From: Paraburkholderia youngii
GTDB taxonomy: Bacteria > Pseudomonadota > Gammaproteobacteria > Burkholderiales > Burkholderiaceae
Assembly: GCF_013366925.1 (NCBI RefSeq)
Contig: NZ_JAALDK010000001.1
Coordinates: 4,023,165-4,087,164, forward strand
Length of the DNA: 64,000 bases
Direction of reading: 5' to 3'
Part shown: piece by piece, positions 27,208 to 35,921 of the stretch
Layout of the letters: each line of letters begins with the position of its first letter
Position numbering within the stretch: position 1 is the first letter of the stretch
Program-made: the position numbers and the translations under genes
The notes under the pieces: generated by a model
Told to the model about the DNA's origin: nothing
Database searches by the model: none
The model's input: the letters and a program-made list of their open reading frames with translations, nothing else

Positions 27208-29181
27208 TTGGCGCAGAACATTTTTGCATTTACCGCGGGCGATCCCGAGGCGCGCAAGCATCTGGACGTTTCGATAACGCGTCCAGTAGACATCACAATC
27301 GTTCGTCAGTGCGTTCCGCACGAGCAACTCGCGAAATTAGAAGAGCTGGCGGCCACCGACGGCATCTACGCATGGGGAGCGGTGCCCGGAACGATGAATG
27401 ATCGCTACTATCCATCTCTGCAGATTGGCGACTGGATGCTGTGCGTCTTCGGCGGCCGGTGCAGATTCGTCGCTCGCGTAGTACACAAACTGGACAGCAT
27501 CAATCTCGCACGCGCACTGTGGGGCCAAACGGATGACGGGAAGACATGGCAATACATGTTCTTTCTATCGAAACCGACTCCCGTCGATGTCGCCCTGTCC
27601 AGTTTGACGTCGTTCCTGCCCAAACAGTTCTTCGGCTTCGCGCGCGTTGGGAATGAAAACACTGCAAATATCCTCGCCGCATACGGATCGCTCGATGAAT
27701 TTGTTGGTAAGGCATTGCTCGCCCCTACGACGCCTGTTGGCGCCCCCATCCCACAGAACCACGACTCTTCGTCGGACGTGGGGGATCACGTCGAAAAAAA
27801 AATCGTCAGCGAATCTGGATTGCCTGAACCGGACAAGCTCTGTCTCATCGGTACATCGAAAACACTTAGCTGGCTGTCTACCGCGCAAGAATTGATTCGT
27901 ACCACTGGGGCCTTTGCATCCTGGTGGAGCTTTCGAATTCCCGAGGCTGCGGGTCAAGACCTCCCCGCCCCTTTCTTCCTATACATCAACGCCGGTTATG
28001 GGCGTATTACGCATCGCCTCACGTGCGAAACCTATGTCAGTTCGGCAGGCTTGGAGGGTCTCGTCAGCCCTTGGCCGGACCACACACCCAGTACCCAGAG
28101 GGGCCAACGTCGTGCGGGCGCAAAACAAAGCGAAGTGTTCAAAACCTGGCTACTCGTGCGGGCCGTGGAGGAACTCGAGCCAGCATTGAGCATCGACGCC
28201 TTCTCGGCCGTCCCTCCCTGGTCGAAGTCATCGAGTCTTCTTAATCAAAACGCGTTTGGTTTCGCTCACCTGGAACACGAAGAGATTGAGGCGCCCCCGA
28301 TCGAACAGTATGAGATTGACGACGCAGTTGCCGATCTGTTCATCGATCGCCATGAGTTCGTCAAGGCATCACGACTCTTGCTTGCAAAGAAGAACCTGAT
28401 TCTTCAAGGGCCGCCAGGTGTAGGCAAGACCTTTATTGCAAAGCGACTGGCATACGCGACCATCGGCGTCAAAGCTCCAGATCGTGTCGAAACTGTACAG
28501 TTTCATCAAGCCTACAGTTATGAGGATTTCATCCAAGGCTTTAGGCCGAAGATCGATGGGAATGGCTTTGCCCTGAAAGATGGTATCTTCTACAGATTCT
28601 GCGAAAAAGCCCGAGACAATCCTGATGAGAAGTTTGTGTTTCTCATTGACGAAATCAATCGCGGTAACGTCGGAAAGATCTTTGGCGAGTTATTAATGCT
28701 TATCGAGGCTGATAAGCGTAGTCCAGAATGGGCATTGCAGCTCGCGTATTCAAGCGAAACGGCAAGCAAGTTTTACGTGCCGAACAATCTTTACATCATT
28801 GGCATGATGAACACTGCAGACCGGTCGTTGTCTACAATCGACTACGCATTGCGCAGACGATTCGCATTTTCCGCAGTCAGGCCCGGATTCAATCACGACG
28901 TCTTTAAATCCTATCTGAAAAAGCTTGGCTGGTCCGAACAATATGCCGTCAAGATAGTAAACAGGCTTAACTCCGTTAACAGCAAGATCGCAGATGACCC
29001 AGAACTCGGTGAGGGTTTTTGCATTGGCCATAGTTATTTTTGCTGTGCCCGCCCACCGCATCTAACCGACGACGACTATTATCAGGAAATTATCGAAACA
29101 GAGATTGTCCCGTTGCTCCATGAGTATTGGTTTGACAAATCAGGTGACGAACTGAAACTGATCAGTGACGATCTTCAATAG
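27208..29181 (+). CDS. mcrB: McrB-like modification-dependent restriction GTPase with two EVE-like domains
   Basis: The TTG at 27208 has GGAG 6 nt upstream and gives 657 residues; an earlier TTG at 27163 is less likely. The first 170 residues (FAFTAGDPEARKHLD, YAWGAVPG, LQIGDWMLCVFGGRCRFVARV) look like an EVE/PUA-type modified-base reader. A second region around 210-360 (FASWWSFRIPE, GYGRITHRLTC) may be another. The AAA+ part has Walker A GPPGVGKT near 401, Walker B FVFLIDEINRGN and the McrB signature MNTADRS. McrB forms a GTP-driven ring that translocates McrC on DNA carrying modified cytosines. The mcrC start follows the stop with no gap. Confidence 0.9.
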   Translation: MAQNIFAFTAGDPEARKHLDVSITRPVDITIVRQCVPHEQLAKLEELAATDGIYAWGAVPGTMNDRYYPSLQIGDWMLCVFGGRCRFVARVVHKLDSINLARALWGQTDDGKTWQYMFFLSKPTPVDVALSSLTSFLPKQFFGFARVGNENTANILAAYGSLDEFVGKALLAPTTPVGAPIPQNHDSSSDVGDHVEKKIVSESGLPEPDKLCLIGTSKTLSWLSTAQELIRTTGAFASWWSFRIPEAAGQDLPAPFFLYINAGYGRITHRLTCETYVSSAGLEGLVSPWPDHTPSTQRGQRRAGAKQSEVFKTWLLVRAVEELEPALSIDAFSAVPPWSKSSSLLNQNAFGFAHLEHEEIEAPPIEQYEIDDAVADLFIDRHEFVKASRLLLAKKNLILQGPPGVGKTFIAKRLAYATIGVKAPDRVETVQFHQAYSYEDFIQGFRPKIDGNGFALKDGIFYRFCEKARDNPDEKFVFLIDEINRGNVGKIFGELLMLIEADKRSPEWALQLAYSSETASKFYVPNNLYIIGMMNTADRSLSTIDYALRRRFAFSAVRPGFNHDVFKSYLKKLGWSEQYAVKIVNRLNSVNSKIADDPELGEGFCIGHSYFCCARPPHLTDDDYYQEIIETEIVPLLHEYWFDKSGDELKLISDDLQ

Positions 29182-30234
29182 ATGATACCCATTCGAAATT
29201 TGTACCACCTGCTTTGTTATGCCTGGAATGCCCTACATTTCGATTGGGTCATTGATGCGGGAAAAATACAAGGCGAAAACGTCGAAAATCTGCTGGCGAT
29301 GATGCTGATCAACGGGTTGCAGCCGCTGGTTAGACGCGGTCTTCACAAGCAGTATGCCACTCGGGATGATGAACTCAGGACACTGCGTGGCAGGATCGAC
29401 TACGGAACGTCCCTCAAACGTGCGCTGTTTGAGCGAGGGCTGATCGCGTGTTCGTACGATGAGCTGTCGGAAGATGTGCTCCCCAATCAAGTCATTAAGC
29501 AAACGGCAAAAAATTTGCTTCAATGCGAGTCAATTGATGGGATGCTTCGTGCTAGCTTACGGAAATTACTACCAAAACTGTCGGGTGTTTCGCCTATAAC
29601 TCTCTCGGAACCAACTCTCAATGCCGCAGCCCATGCGTGCATGGACCCGCTATCCAGATTTTTGATCAATGTCTCATATCTTGCGTATCATAGCCTGGTG
29701 CCCGAGCAGGGTGGCAATCGTTTTAGGGCCCTGGAGTTCATTAGAGATGAAAAGAGGATGTGGCGCCTGTTCCAGAATTTTGTGTTCAACTATCTCAGAC
29801 TTGAGGCTGGCGGTTTCAAGGTAAATCGGGCGACCATAAAATGGGACGTCGAATCGGGGAGCGATACAGATTTGCTTCCGAGAATGAATACTGACGTTAC
29901 GCTGATCGGAAAGGATCGCCATCTGATTATTGAAATTAAATATACCAAGACGCTCTTCCAGACCTACTTTGAAAAGTCCTCGCTACGATCGGAACATCTG
30001 TATCAGGTGCTCACATATCTGGAGCAACAGGCTGCCGCCAACACTTTGGAAAACCGGCCCGTACCAGAAGCGATTCTGCTGTATCCCGCAGCGACGCACC
30101 GTATCGATGCACGTTATCGAATAAAGGGCCGACAACTCCGAGTCATGACGCTGGACCTCGCTCAGCCATGGGAAGGTATCCGGTCCGACCTAGGAGCGTT
30201 AGTTTCGGGTAGTCAGGTCTTAATCGACCGATAA
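29182..30234 (+). CDS. mcrC: McrC-like nuclease subunit
   Basis: The 350-residue protein begins MIPIRNLYHLLCYAW, a McrC start, and carries the PD-(D/E)xK nuclease core: Asp in MNTDVTLIG and Glu-x-Lys in IIEIKYTKT near residue 250, with SEHLYQVLTYLEQQ after it. It is the endonuclease partner of McrB and cuts DNA only in the complex. The ATG at 29182 abuts the mcrB stop, so expression is coupled. The gene is complete; an insertion sequence starts 98 bp downstream. Confidence 0.92.
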   Translation: MIPIRNLYHLLCYAWNALHFDWVIDAGKIQGENVENLLAMMLINGLQPLVRRGLHKQYATRDDELRTLRGRIDYGTSLKRALFERGLIACSYDELSEDVLPNQVIKQTAKNLLQCESIDGMLRASLRKLLPKLSGVSPITLSEPTLNAAAHACMDPLSRFLINVSYLAYHSLVPEQGGNRFRALEFIRDEKRMWRLFQNFVFNYLRLEAGGFKVNRATIKWDVESGSDTDLLPRMNTDVTLIGKDRHLIIEIKYTKTLFQTYFEKSSLRSEHLYQVLTYLEQQAAANTLENRPVPEAILLYPAATHRIDARYRIKGRQLRVMTLDLAQPWEGIRSDLGALVSGSQVLIDR

Positions 30235-30326
30235 AATACTGATAAGGCGTGACCGCGGCACGGTGATGGCGATGCAGTCAGCACATGCGCGTTCCGTACA
30301 GCGGGATGGCCCGGACTGGTGGTCGC

Positions 30327-30351
30327 TACTTCGTCGGGTCTGAATAATTCG
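30327..30351 (+). repeat. IS left end: target duplication TACTTC plus inverted repeat
   Basis: TACTTC at 30327-30332 is followed by the 19-bp terminal repeat at 30333-30351. Confidence 0.7.
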
Positions 30352-31814
30352 TTTTGGTCGGCGCTTGCCCTCAAGCCTGGAAGTCGACGGTGATTGACCG
30401 GCTAAGCCAGGCAATCAGAACAAGGGCGTAAAAAAGCCTCAGCTTTCTGAGGATTATCCTCAGGTTGTGGCCAGCGCCGCACAGCACGGCGTGTATTGCA
30501 TCGCCGAGTGCGCCTTTGAGCCAGTTCCGGTCGAGTTTGCCGTCGGCCTTCATGTGACCAATGGCAGGCTCGATTGCGCTTCGCCTTTGGATCATCGCGC
30601 GCAGGCCCCTCGTGATTCCGCGCCGCAATCCCGGGTGGTAGATCTTCACTCCCTCGACAGCGATACCCTTGTAACCGCGATCCACAATGGCGACGTCGGG
30701 CTTCACATCGCTCAAGATCGCCGCTTGCTCCAACGCTTCAGCCAGCGTGTGACCGTCGTATGGGTTACCGGGCATCGAGCGGGCGCCAACCACAAGCCCT
30801 TCCTTGTGTGTCGTCGTGATCGACACTTTCACACCGAATTCGTAGGGCGTGCGGGCTTTGCCTTTCGCCAAACATTCAACTTCTGGCGCATGCAGTGCGT
30901 ACAGCTTGTTTTTGTCCTTCTGCTTCTGAGACAGGATCCGCCTCGTGCGGCTGATCAATTCCTGCAGCGCGATGCGCCCAGTGTCGGCGACTGAATCGAG
31001 CTGACGCTCGACATCACGCATCACCCGCCCAACGCGCGAGCGCAACGTGCGCAGCGCCTTCTTCATGCGCTTGTACTGCTTCGCATGCGCGTAGCGGCCA
31101 ATCTGACGCGCCAGGTGCGGCGCCTCGCGGTTGTAGTTCTGCCGCAGCTTCAACCCGTGCCGTGCCGCAGCCTTCACCAGATGTTCGCGACACCGTTCGA
31201 GCAGACGCGAATCGGTTGGATGGGCGACCGCCTTTTGCATGACCGTCGTGTCAACGATTACGCGCTTTGCGCTTGAGGCCTTGATCACGCCCGCGCGCTT
31301 CGCCGCTTCGATCGTCTCGGCCAGCAGTTCTTCAACTCCGGCCTCACCCAGGCGCTTGCGCCAGCGGGTCAGGCTCGACGGATCGATCGGCGGCTCGGTC
31401 TGCAAAAACGTTTCGCCAGTAAAGACCTGCCAATACGGGTTTTCCACCCATTGCCAGACCACTTCCTCGTCCGACAGATCGAACGCATGCTGGAGATACA
31501 ACAAACCAGCAATCAACCTCGGTGAGGTGGCCGGCCGACCTTTGCGTGAGACGAAGCTCGCGCTCATCGACGCATTCAATCCATCCCAGTTGATCAGATC
31601 GGTCAGACGCACCAGCGGATGCTTCAGGTTGATCTGCTCGCGCAGAGGATGCCGGAACAAATCGCCTTCGCTCACCACTGCCTTCGGACCCATCCAGACC
31701 TCGACAGAATTTGCAGGAAATTACCCATAAAATGCCAGGTTCCTGCAAATGCATCAACAACTTTCCGCTTCAAACTCTTGCCGCAAAAGGCGCTTCGAAT
31801 TGTTCAGGTTCGAC
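30333..31814 (-). mobile_element. IS5-family insertion sequence
   Basis: The 1482-bp element holds one transposase. Its ends are 19-bp imperfect inverted repeats, GTCGGGTCTGAATAATTCG on the left and GTCGAACCTGAACAATTCG on the right (15 of 19 identical). The 6-bp sequence TACTTC flanks both sides (30327-30332 and 31815-31820) and is the likely target duplication. It inserted next to the stop codon of the small gene at 31819 without breaking a gene. Confidence 0.8.
30371..31693 (-). CDS. IS5-family DDE transposase
   Basis: The 440-residue transposase carries an N-terminal DUF772-type region (RLIAGLLYLQHAFDLSDEEV, NPYWQVFTGETFLQ, DPSSLTRWRKRLG) and a DDE core with VIVDTTVMQKAV, VAIVDRGYKGI and the final RSAIEPAIGHMKADGKLDRNWL, where Glu completes the triad. 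It resembles IS5-family (IS1478-like) enzymes. A C-terminal hydrophobic tail follows. The frame is intact, so the copy may be active. An 11-bp inverted repeat (31709-31719 with 31740-31750) lies upstream and may act on its expression. Confidence 0.92.
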   Translation of the reverse strand: MGPKAVVSEGDLFRHPLREQINLKHPLVRLTDLINWDGLNASMSASFVSRKGRPATSPRLIAGLLYLQHAFDLSDEEVVWQWVENPYWQVFTGETFLQTEPPIDPSSLTRWRKRLGEAGVEELLAETIEAAKRAGVIKASSAKRVIVDTTVMQKAVAHPTDSRLLERCREHLVKAAARHGLKLRQNYNREAPHLARQIGRYAHAKQYKRMKKALRTLRSRVGRVMRDVERQLDSVADTGRIALQELISRTRRILSQKQKDKNKLYALHAPEVECLAKGKARTPYEFGVKVSITTTHKEGLVVGARSMPGNPYDGHTLAEALEQAAILSDVKPDVAIVDRGYKGIAVEGVKIYHPGLRRGITRGLRAMIQRRSAIEPAIGHMKADGKLDRNWLKGALGDAIHAVLCGAGHNLRIILRKLRLFYALVLIAWLSRSITVDFQA

Positions 31815-31820
31815 TACTTC
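31796..31820 (-). repeat. IS right end: inverted repeat plus target duplication TACTTC
   Basis: The terminal repeat occupies 31796-31814 and TACTTC follows at 31815-31820, overlapping the stop codon of the small gene by two bases. Confidence 0.7.
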
Positions 31821-32049
31821 AGTTCATTCGAAGTGCATCTAATAGGATATCTATGTCGTCTGCACTAAGGGTGCCGCCGCGCACCTGAAATTTGTCTTTA
31901 TAAATGGCATATTTGATGCCAATTTCAGCCACGACTTGGTCGATATTGGCACGTTCATTTTCAGCGTTTGCTTTCCGTATTATCGTTGCAGTTGCAGATC
32001 TGAAATACTCGGCTAAATTAAGAATCAGAGATTCCAAATAAGTCGGCAT
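31819..32049 (-). CDS. small protein paired with the HEPN gene
   Basis: This 76-residue protein starts immediately after the HEPN gene (TGA then ATG, no gap), so the two are translationally coupled. It is mostly helical by composition, with LESLILNLAEYFRSATATI near the N-terminus and ADDIDILLDAL at the end. I do not recognise the family. A role as partner, regulator or immunity factor for the HEPN protein is inferred from position only. The insertion sequence lies just beyond its stop. Confidence 0.7.
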   Translation of the reverse strand: MPTYLESLILNLAEYFRSATATIIRKANAENERANIDQVVAEIGIKYAIYKDKFQVRGGTLSADDIDILLDALRMN

Positions 32050-33657
32050 TCATCCAGAATGTACAAGTTGATTCCTTGCACGATAGATTCTATGAATTTG
32101 CCACTGCAATCTATTTTCGTGATCAGATATTGATCTAAATACGTCTTTCGGGCTTTTGTAGTCATTGTTCAATTTCCAAACTCGATGCAACGCGAGTGGA
32201 TTCCGTTCAAGCATGCTGCATAAAGAATTGCGTAGCTCCTCGTACTCTGGTAAAAACATCATGCGAGCAAACGCTTTTGCCTGATTTCCAGCTTCCTCTG
32301 TTACCGCGTTGGAGATTAATTTTTTGAACCGACTTCGATATGAAACAAGTAACCCCTCGTAAACGGCAATAATCTGCCGTCGGGCGTGGCGAAGTGCGAT
32401 GCAAGGTACTATCAATTTTTCGTAGTGCGTGATCCTCGATTCGTCTTGAGGGTCGCTAAGCAATACTTCGATTGCTGACCAAAAGGAGATAAGTTGATTT
32501 TCCGGATTCACCGAATTTCGAGCAATTGCAGCTGTATTGATCGAACTAATTAGGCGTTCAGTGGAACTGCTATCAAAGCTGGAACTTATGAATTTCGCAT
32601 AATTCCGAATGCTTTTTAGCCGATTTCCAGACTGTGCAGTTGAGGCTGCTGGCGCGCTAAAGAGAAAATCGCCTCGTGTGATTCGTACGCCAGATTGAGC
32701 GCGAGAAAGAGTGACGTGCATTGTGTCACCCCATTCGCAATGCATGCCTCGCGGATCAAGATACGCAATTGCTCGTTGCGAACTAAGGTTTTGATAGACA
32801 AAATTCATTGCTCCATGCGGATCAAATTGTTCTGTTATTACCTCGATTGCTTCTGGAATATTTTGATGGTTGGGATTGCTCAGCAGGGAGGCTGACTGTT
32901 CTTCAGTCAAATTATCGATACTTCGCACATGATAATCAAGATCACCCAAATATGCGCCCAAATCATGAGTTACGGCTGCGTGAACAATAAATCGACGTTT
33001 CTTGCCGTCGAATTCGCGGAAGAAGCGGCCCAATGTCGCTCTACCAATTCGATGTATTTCATTTTCGAAAAAAAACTCTTCGACCAGTCCGAGTATATAT
33101 CTTCTGGCATAACCGAGGTTCACGATGTGGCTACAGTAAAATCCGGCCAACTTTCTGAGTTCAATTCTTTGTTTTGAATCATTGAATATTGAAAGAATTA
33201 GATTTTCGAGCTTTTCTTTATAGCGATCACTAATTAATTTTTGTATAAGTTTTATGTGTGACTCAAAGGCTTCAACAGAAAATGACTTTTTATCTCTTGT
33301 TAGCTTTTCAAGTGACGAGATTTCGTCGCTTGCAAATTCTTTTGCTGCAGTGTCTTTGCTAAATGACCATCGCAACTCCTCGACAACTGGCGTCAACGCT
33401 ATAGAGGGCACTCGCCCGCGTTTCACGTCTTCGAGCAATATGAGTGCCTCGCGCAGACGAGCGATGGTATCGAGTGAATAGACGCGAAAGCTCTCGAAGG
33501 TTGTCGCGGTCAACATCTCTCGCATTAACTGCGCAAAAATCAAAATCCCACGACTACCATCTGTTTCTGGCCAAACATGCTTCGGTGGGCGCATGCTGAA
33601 TCCCCCGTTAGTATCGATGCTTCGCAGGATATATCGAATAGCCAAAGGAAGGGTCAC
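32050..33657 (-). CDS. ApeA-like HEPN-domain protein, candidate anti-phage RNase
   Basis: The 535-residue frame starts with GTG at 33657; an internal ATG at 33594 (MRPPKHVWPE) with GGGGGA 6 nt upstream is a good alternative start. Residues 1-370 match nothing I recognise. The C-terminal third (from ENQLISFWSAIEVLLSDP to the end) has the pattern of ApeA-like HEPN domains and ends RIYRARNQLVHSG, with the RNase motif Arg528-x4-His533. Such proteins cleave RNA after sensing phage and stop growth. The gene is strongly AT-rich compared with the host. It forms a unit with the 76-residue gene and diverges from the Septu-like operon. Confidence 0.8.
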   Translation of the reverse strand: MTLPLAIRYILRSIDTNGGFSMRPPKHVWPETDGSRGILIFAQLMREMLTATTFESFRVYSLDTIARLREALILLEDVKRGRVPSIALTPVVEELRWSFSKDTAAKEFASDEISSLEKLTRDKKSFSVEAFESHIKLIQKLISDRYKEKLENLILSIFNDSKQRIELRKLAGFYCSHIVNLGYARRYILGLVEEFFFENEIHRIGRATLGRFFREFDGKKRRFIVHAAVTHDLGAYLGDLDYHVRSIDNLTEEQSASLLSNPNHQNIPEAIEVITEQFDPHGAMNFVYQNLSSQRAIAYLDPRGMHCEWGDTMHVTLSRAQSGVRITRGDFLFSAPAASTAQSGNRLKSIRNYAKFISSSFDSSSTERLISSINTAAIARNSVNPENQLISFWSAIEVLLSDPQDESRITHYEKLIVPCIALRHARRQIIAVYEGLLVSYRSRFKKLISNAVTEEAGNQAKAFARMMFLPEYEELRNSLCSMLERNPLALHRVWKLNNDYKSPKDVFRSISDHENRLQWQIHRIYRARNQLVHSG

Positions 33658-33910
33658 TTCATGGCCACCTTTACCTCTCCGGAGCCGTCTGACAGGGGGA
33701 ACCTGACGTCGAAGATCAGCACGTGACCGCAGCCGACATTAAATGGCTCGAATGTCCGAAACGCGTCGAACTTCAGCCGTGTCACCGTCGAGCGAGCAAC
33801 GCCTCATGATCGCACTGCACCTCACGCAGCTGGTGGGCGATCGTTCCGAGGCTCACATCATGCAAAACGCATAGGACGACCCGACATGGTCTTTTCGCGC
33901 TCGTCTACGA
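33658..33910. other. divergent intergenic region between two defence units
   Basis: No gene is convincing here. Minus-strand promoters for the HEPN gene and plus-strand promoters for the Septu-like unit should lie within 33600-34090. The left part is GC-richer than the defence genes on either side and may be remnant sequence. Confidence 0.5.
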
Positions 33911-34105
33911 ATGTCTTCTGTTTCGCGCAAAGCCGCCGTTGGACGTCCAAGGGCTTCCAGAGCTAGTGCATTAGGAGGTAAATTAACGTACCGGACGCAA
34001 GTAGAATATGTCTTGCGCGTTTATCCGGAGACTTCGCCTGTCACTTGCATTCATCTTTTAGATGGATATTTATCAGCTATCAATCGAATAAAAAATGTCC
34101 ACTAA
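33911..34105 (+). CDS. possible small upstream ORF of the Septu-like operon
   Basis: A 64-residue frame ends at 34105, overlapping the ATPase start by 11 nt, an arrangement that often couples translation. Its second half (LTYRTQVEYVLRVYPE, HLLDGYLSAINRIK) looks protein-like, the first half does not. No ribosome site precedes its ATG. A strong AGGAGGT occurs inside at 33973-33979 with no start codon at the right distance. It could be a real small gene, a leader, or chance. Confidence 0.35.
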   Translation: MSSVSRKAAVGRPRASRASALGGKLTYRTQVEYVLRVYPETSPVTCIHLLDGYLSAINRIKNVH

Positions 34106-35921
34106 TAAATACACAATTTATTTTTCCGGGAAAGGCCCCGAACCTGCTCCAAAGCCATATATAAAAATACGGGCGACTGGTTCGCCGAACTGGAACGACT
34201 TTCTGTTCAACTTTCAAGCACTTATTGAAATCGCGCCTGCTGACGAGCGAGATCCATTTCTCGCATCGGCGTACGTAATGCCGACTTCAACGGAAAAAAG
34301 CGCACAGCGACTAAATACTTGGATTGCATCAAGCCAATGCCCGGATCCTCAGACATTATCATTCCGTTCAAGTCCTGCCCTAGATGAAAATGGTAATCCT
34401 ATATTTCTGACTCTCTTTGATGATTACGGAAAATATCAGCAACTGACATCATGGTCGCGAAGTCAGGAGGAGCGATACGCTATCCTGACTGCCTTGAATG
34501 ATATAGTTTTCCTCAGAAATTTCGGCTATCAAAAACAGAAACTATTCGATATTCTTGCGCGACCTAGTTTTCGGCTCGGAGTGCTCAGATCCGCGACCGC
34601 GTATCGGGCGCTCCGCCGTGGCTGGCGCAGCGTTCAGGCAGAAGCTGTCGATTCGCTCTCCGATGCTCGGAGTGAGTTTCATTTGACCAGTCAATTGCAC
34701 GGATACGACGAAGGAATTCATGATCTCAAGGTTCAATTCACGGAAAGCGGATTGTTTGAAGACCGTATTCACAGCCTGATTGGAGTGAATGGCTCTGGCA
34801 AAACACGGTTACTGCGAGAATTGATACTCACTCAAGGGCGACATTTCGAAGAGTTAGAAGGTACTCGAGTTTTTACGGAGGACGATGCTACCGAAGCGAT
34901 AAGCACGAACGCTTACTCAGGGCCAATCTTCAATCGAATCATTGTGTTCTCATCCGACAGCGAGATGAGGTTTCCGCCAGCTACGCGGAACGACACGTCA
35001 TTTGAATATCAACATTTCAATCTCACGAACACCAACGGCATAGAGATGGGTGACCGCTGGGTATCTGGCACTGACGTTCGAAACCAGGTATCTTTTTTGG
35101 GAAGCGTCGTTGTAGACTTGCTTCGAGACAAGGAAAATTTCACAAAAACAAAAGATGGGGTGACACGAAACCGTTTCGAACTTCTTCGAGAAGTGATGCG
35201 CAATCATGTTGATATGGACGCGTTGTACCTGCCGCTCCAAGCCTCTCAAGATCAATCGACTTACGGAGTTGTGAAGGACGAAAGCGGCAACAAGTGGGTG
35301 CGGGCACTTGATTTCCTCAAGATGAACGAGCAACGACTCCTAGAACTGTCGGCCTTAGTTGACGAGGAAGCAGAGATCGCTTTTTTTACGGAAAATGCGA
35401 ATGGCTCCGCTATACGCCAGATATATTTGAGCAGCGGGCAAAAGATGTTTTTCAGGTTTGCCCTGCGGCTCATAAGTAGTATCGATCAAGGGACTCTGGT
35501 CGTGGTGGACGAACCAGAAACACATCTTCACCCCAACTTAATCTGCGACGTTGCCTCCCTTCTCTATAACGTCCTGACTCAAATGAAGTCCATCGCAATC
35601 ATTGCCACGCATTCAGCATACGTAGTTCGAGAGATGCCGACTCACTGCGTTCATGTTTTTAATGTTTCAAAGAATTCCAAGCAGGTTGAAATTGGCCGCG
35701 TTCGCTTGAAAACGCTAGGCGCAAGTATCGATAGCATATCTCAAGCTGTGTTCGGTGACGCCACGGTGGAAAAATACCACGAACAAATTGCACGAGAAAT
35801 TGGTGAGTCAGAGTATTCACCCGATGAAATTCTAGAAAAATATGAACCTATTCTAAGCCCAGAGCTCCTGATTGAAATTCGCGCAGCAATGGAAAAGGAG
35901 GACGATCTTGATAAAGATTGA
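34095..35921 (+). CDS. AAA ATPase of a Septu-like (PtuA-type) defence pair
   Basis: The 608-residue protein has an ABC/SMC-type ATPase split by a long insert: Walker A GVNGSGKT at 230-237, the signature-like YLSSGQKM, Walker B LVVVDEPETHLHP near 470 and an H-loop IIATHSAYV. This is the AAA15/AAA21 type used by PtuA, OLD-like and related anti-phage ATPases. Unusually, 229 residues precede Walker A; they match nothing I know and could be a sensor. The HNH gene overlaps its 3' end by 14 nt. The ATG at 34095 lacks a clear ribosome site. Base composition is AT-rich. Confidence 0.85.
   Translation: MSTNKYTIYFSGKGPEPAPKPYIKIRATGSPNWNDFLFNFQALIEIAPADERDPFLASAYVMPTSTEKSAQRLNTWIASSQCPDPQTLSFRSSPALDENGNPIFLTLFDDYGKYQQLTSWSRSQEERYAILTALNDIVFLRNFGYQKQKLFDILARPSFRLGVLRSATAYRALRRGWRSVQAEAVDSLSDARSEFHLTSQLHGYDEGIHDLKVQFTESGLFEDRIHSLIGVNGSGKTRLLRELILTQGRHFEELEGTRVFTEDDATEAISTNAYSGPIFNRIIVFSSDSEMRFPPATRNDTSFEYQHFNLTNTNGIEMGDRWVSGTDVRNQVSFLGSVVVDLLRDKENFTKTKDGVTRNRFELLREVMRNHVDMDALYLPLQASQDQSTYGVVKDESGNKWVRALDFLKMNEQRLLELSALVDEEAEIAFFTENANGSAIRQIYLSSGQKMFFRFALRLISSIDQGTLVVVDEPETHLHPNLICDVASLLYNVLTQMKSIAIIATHSAYVVREMPTHCVHVFNVSKNSKQVEIGRVRLKTLGASIDSISQAVFGDATVEKYHEQIAREIGESEYSPDEILEKYEPILSPELLIEIRAAMEKEDDLDKD

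Noticed and set aside
31709..31750. The 11-bp inverted repeat as the end of the insertion sequence
   Set aside because: Its arms face each other on one side of the transposase; the true ends match each other across the element at 30333 and 31814.
33658..34094. A retron or other reverse-transcriptase unit next to the Septu-like pair
   Set aside because: Some PtuAB-type genes belong to retrons, but no reverse transcriptase frame exists nearby and no msr/msd-like structure was found.
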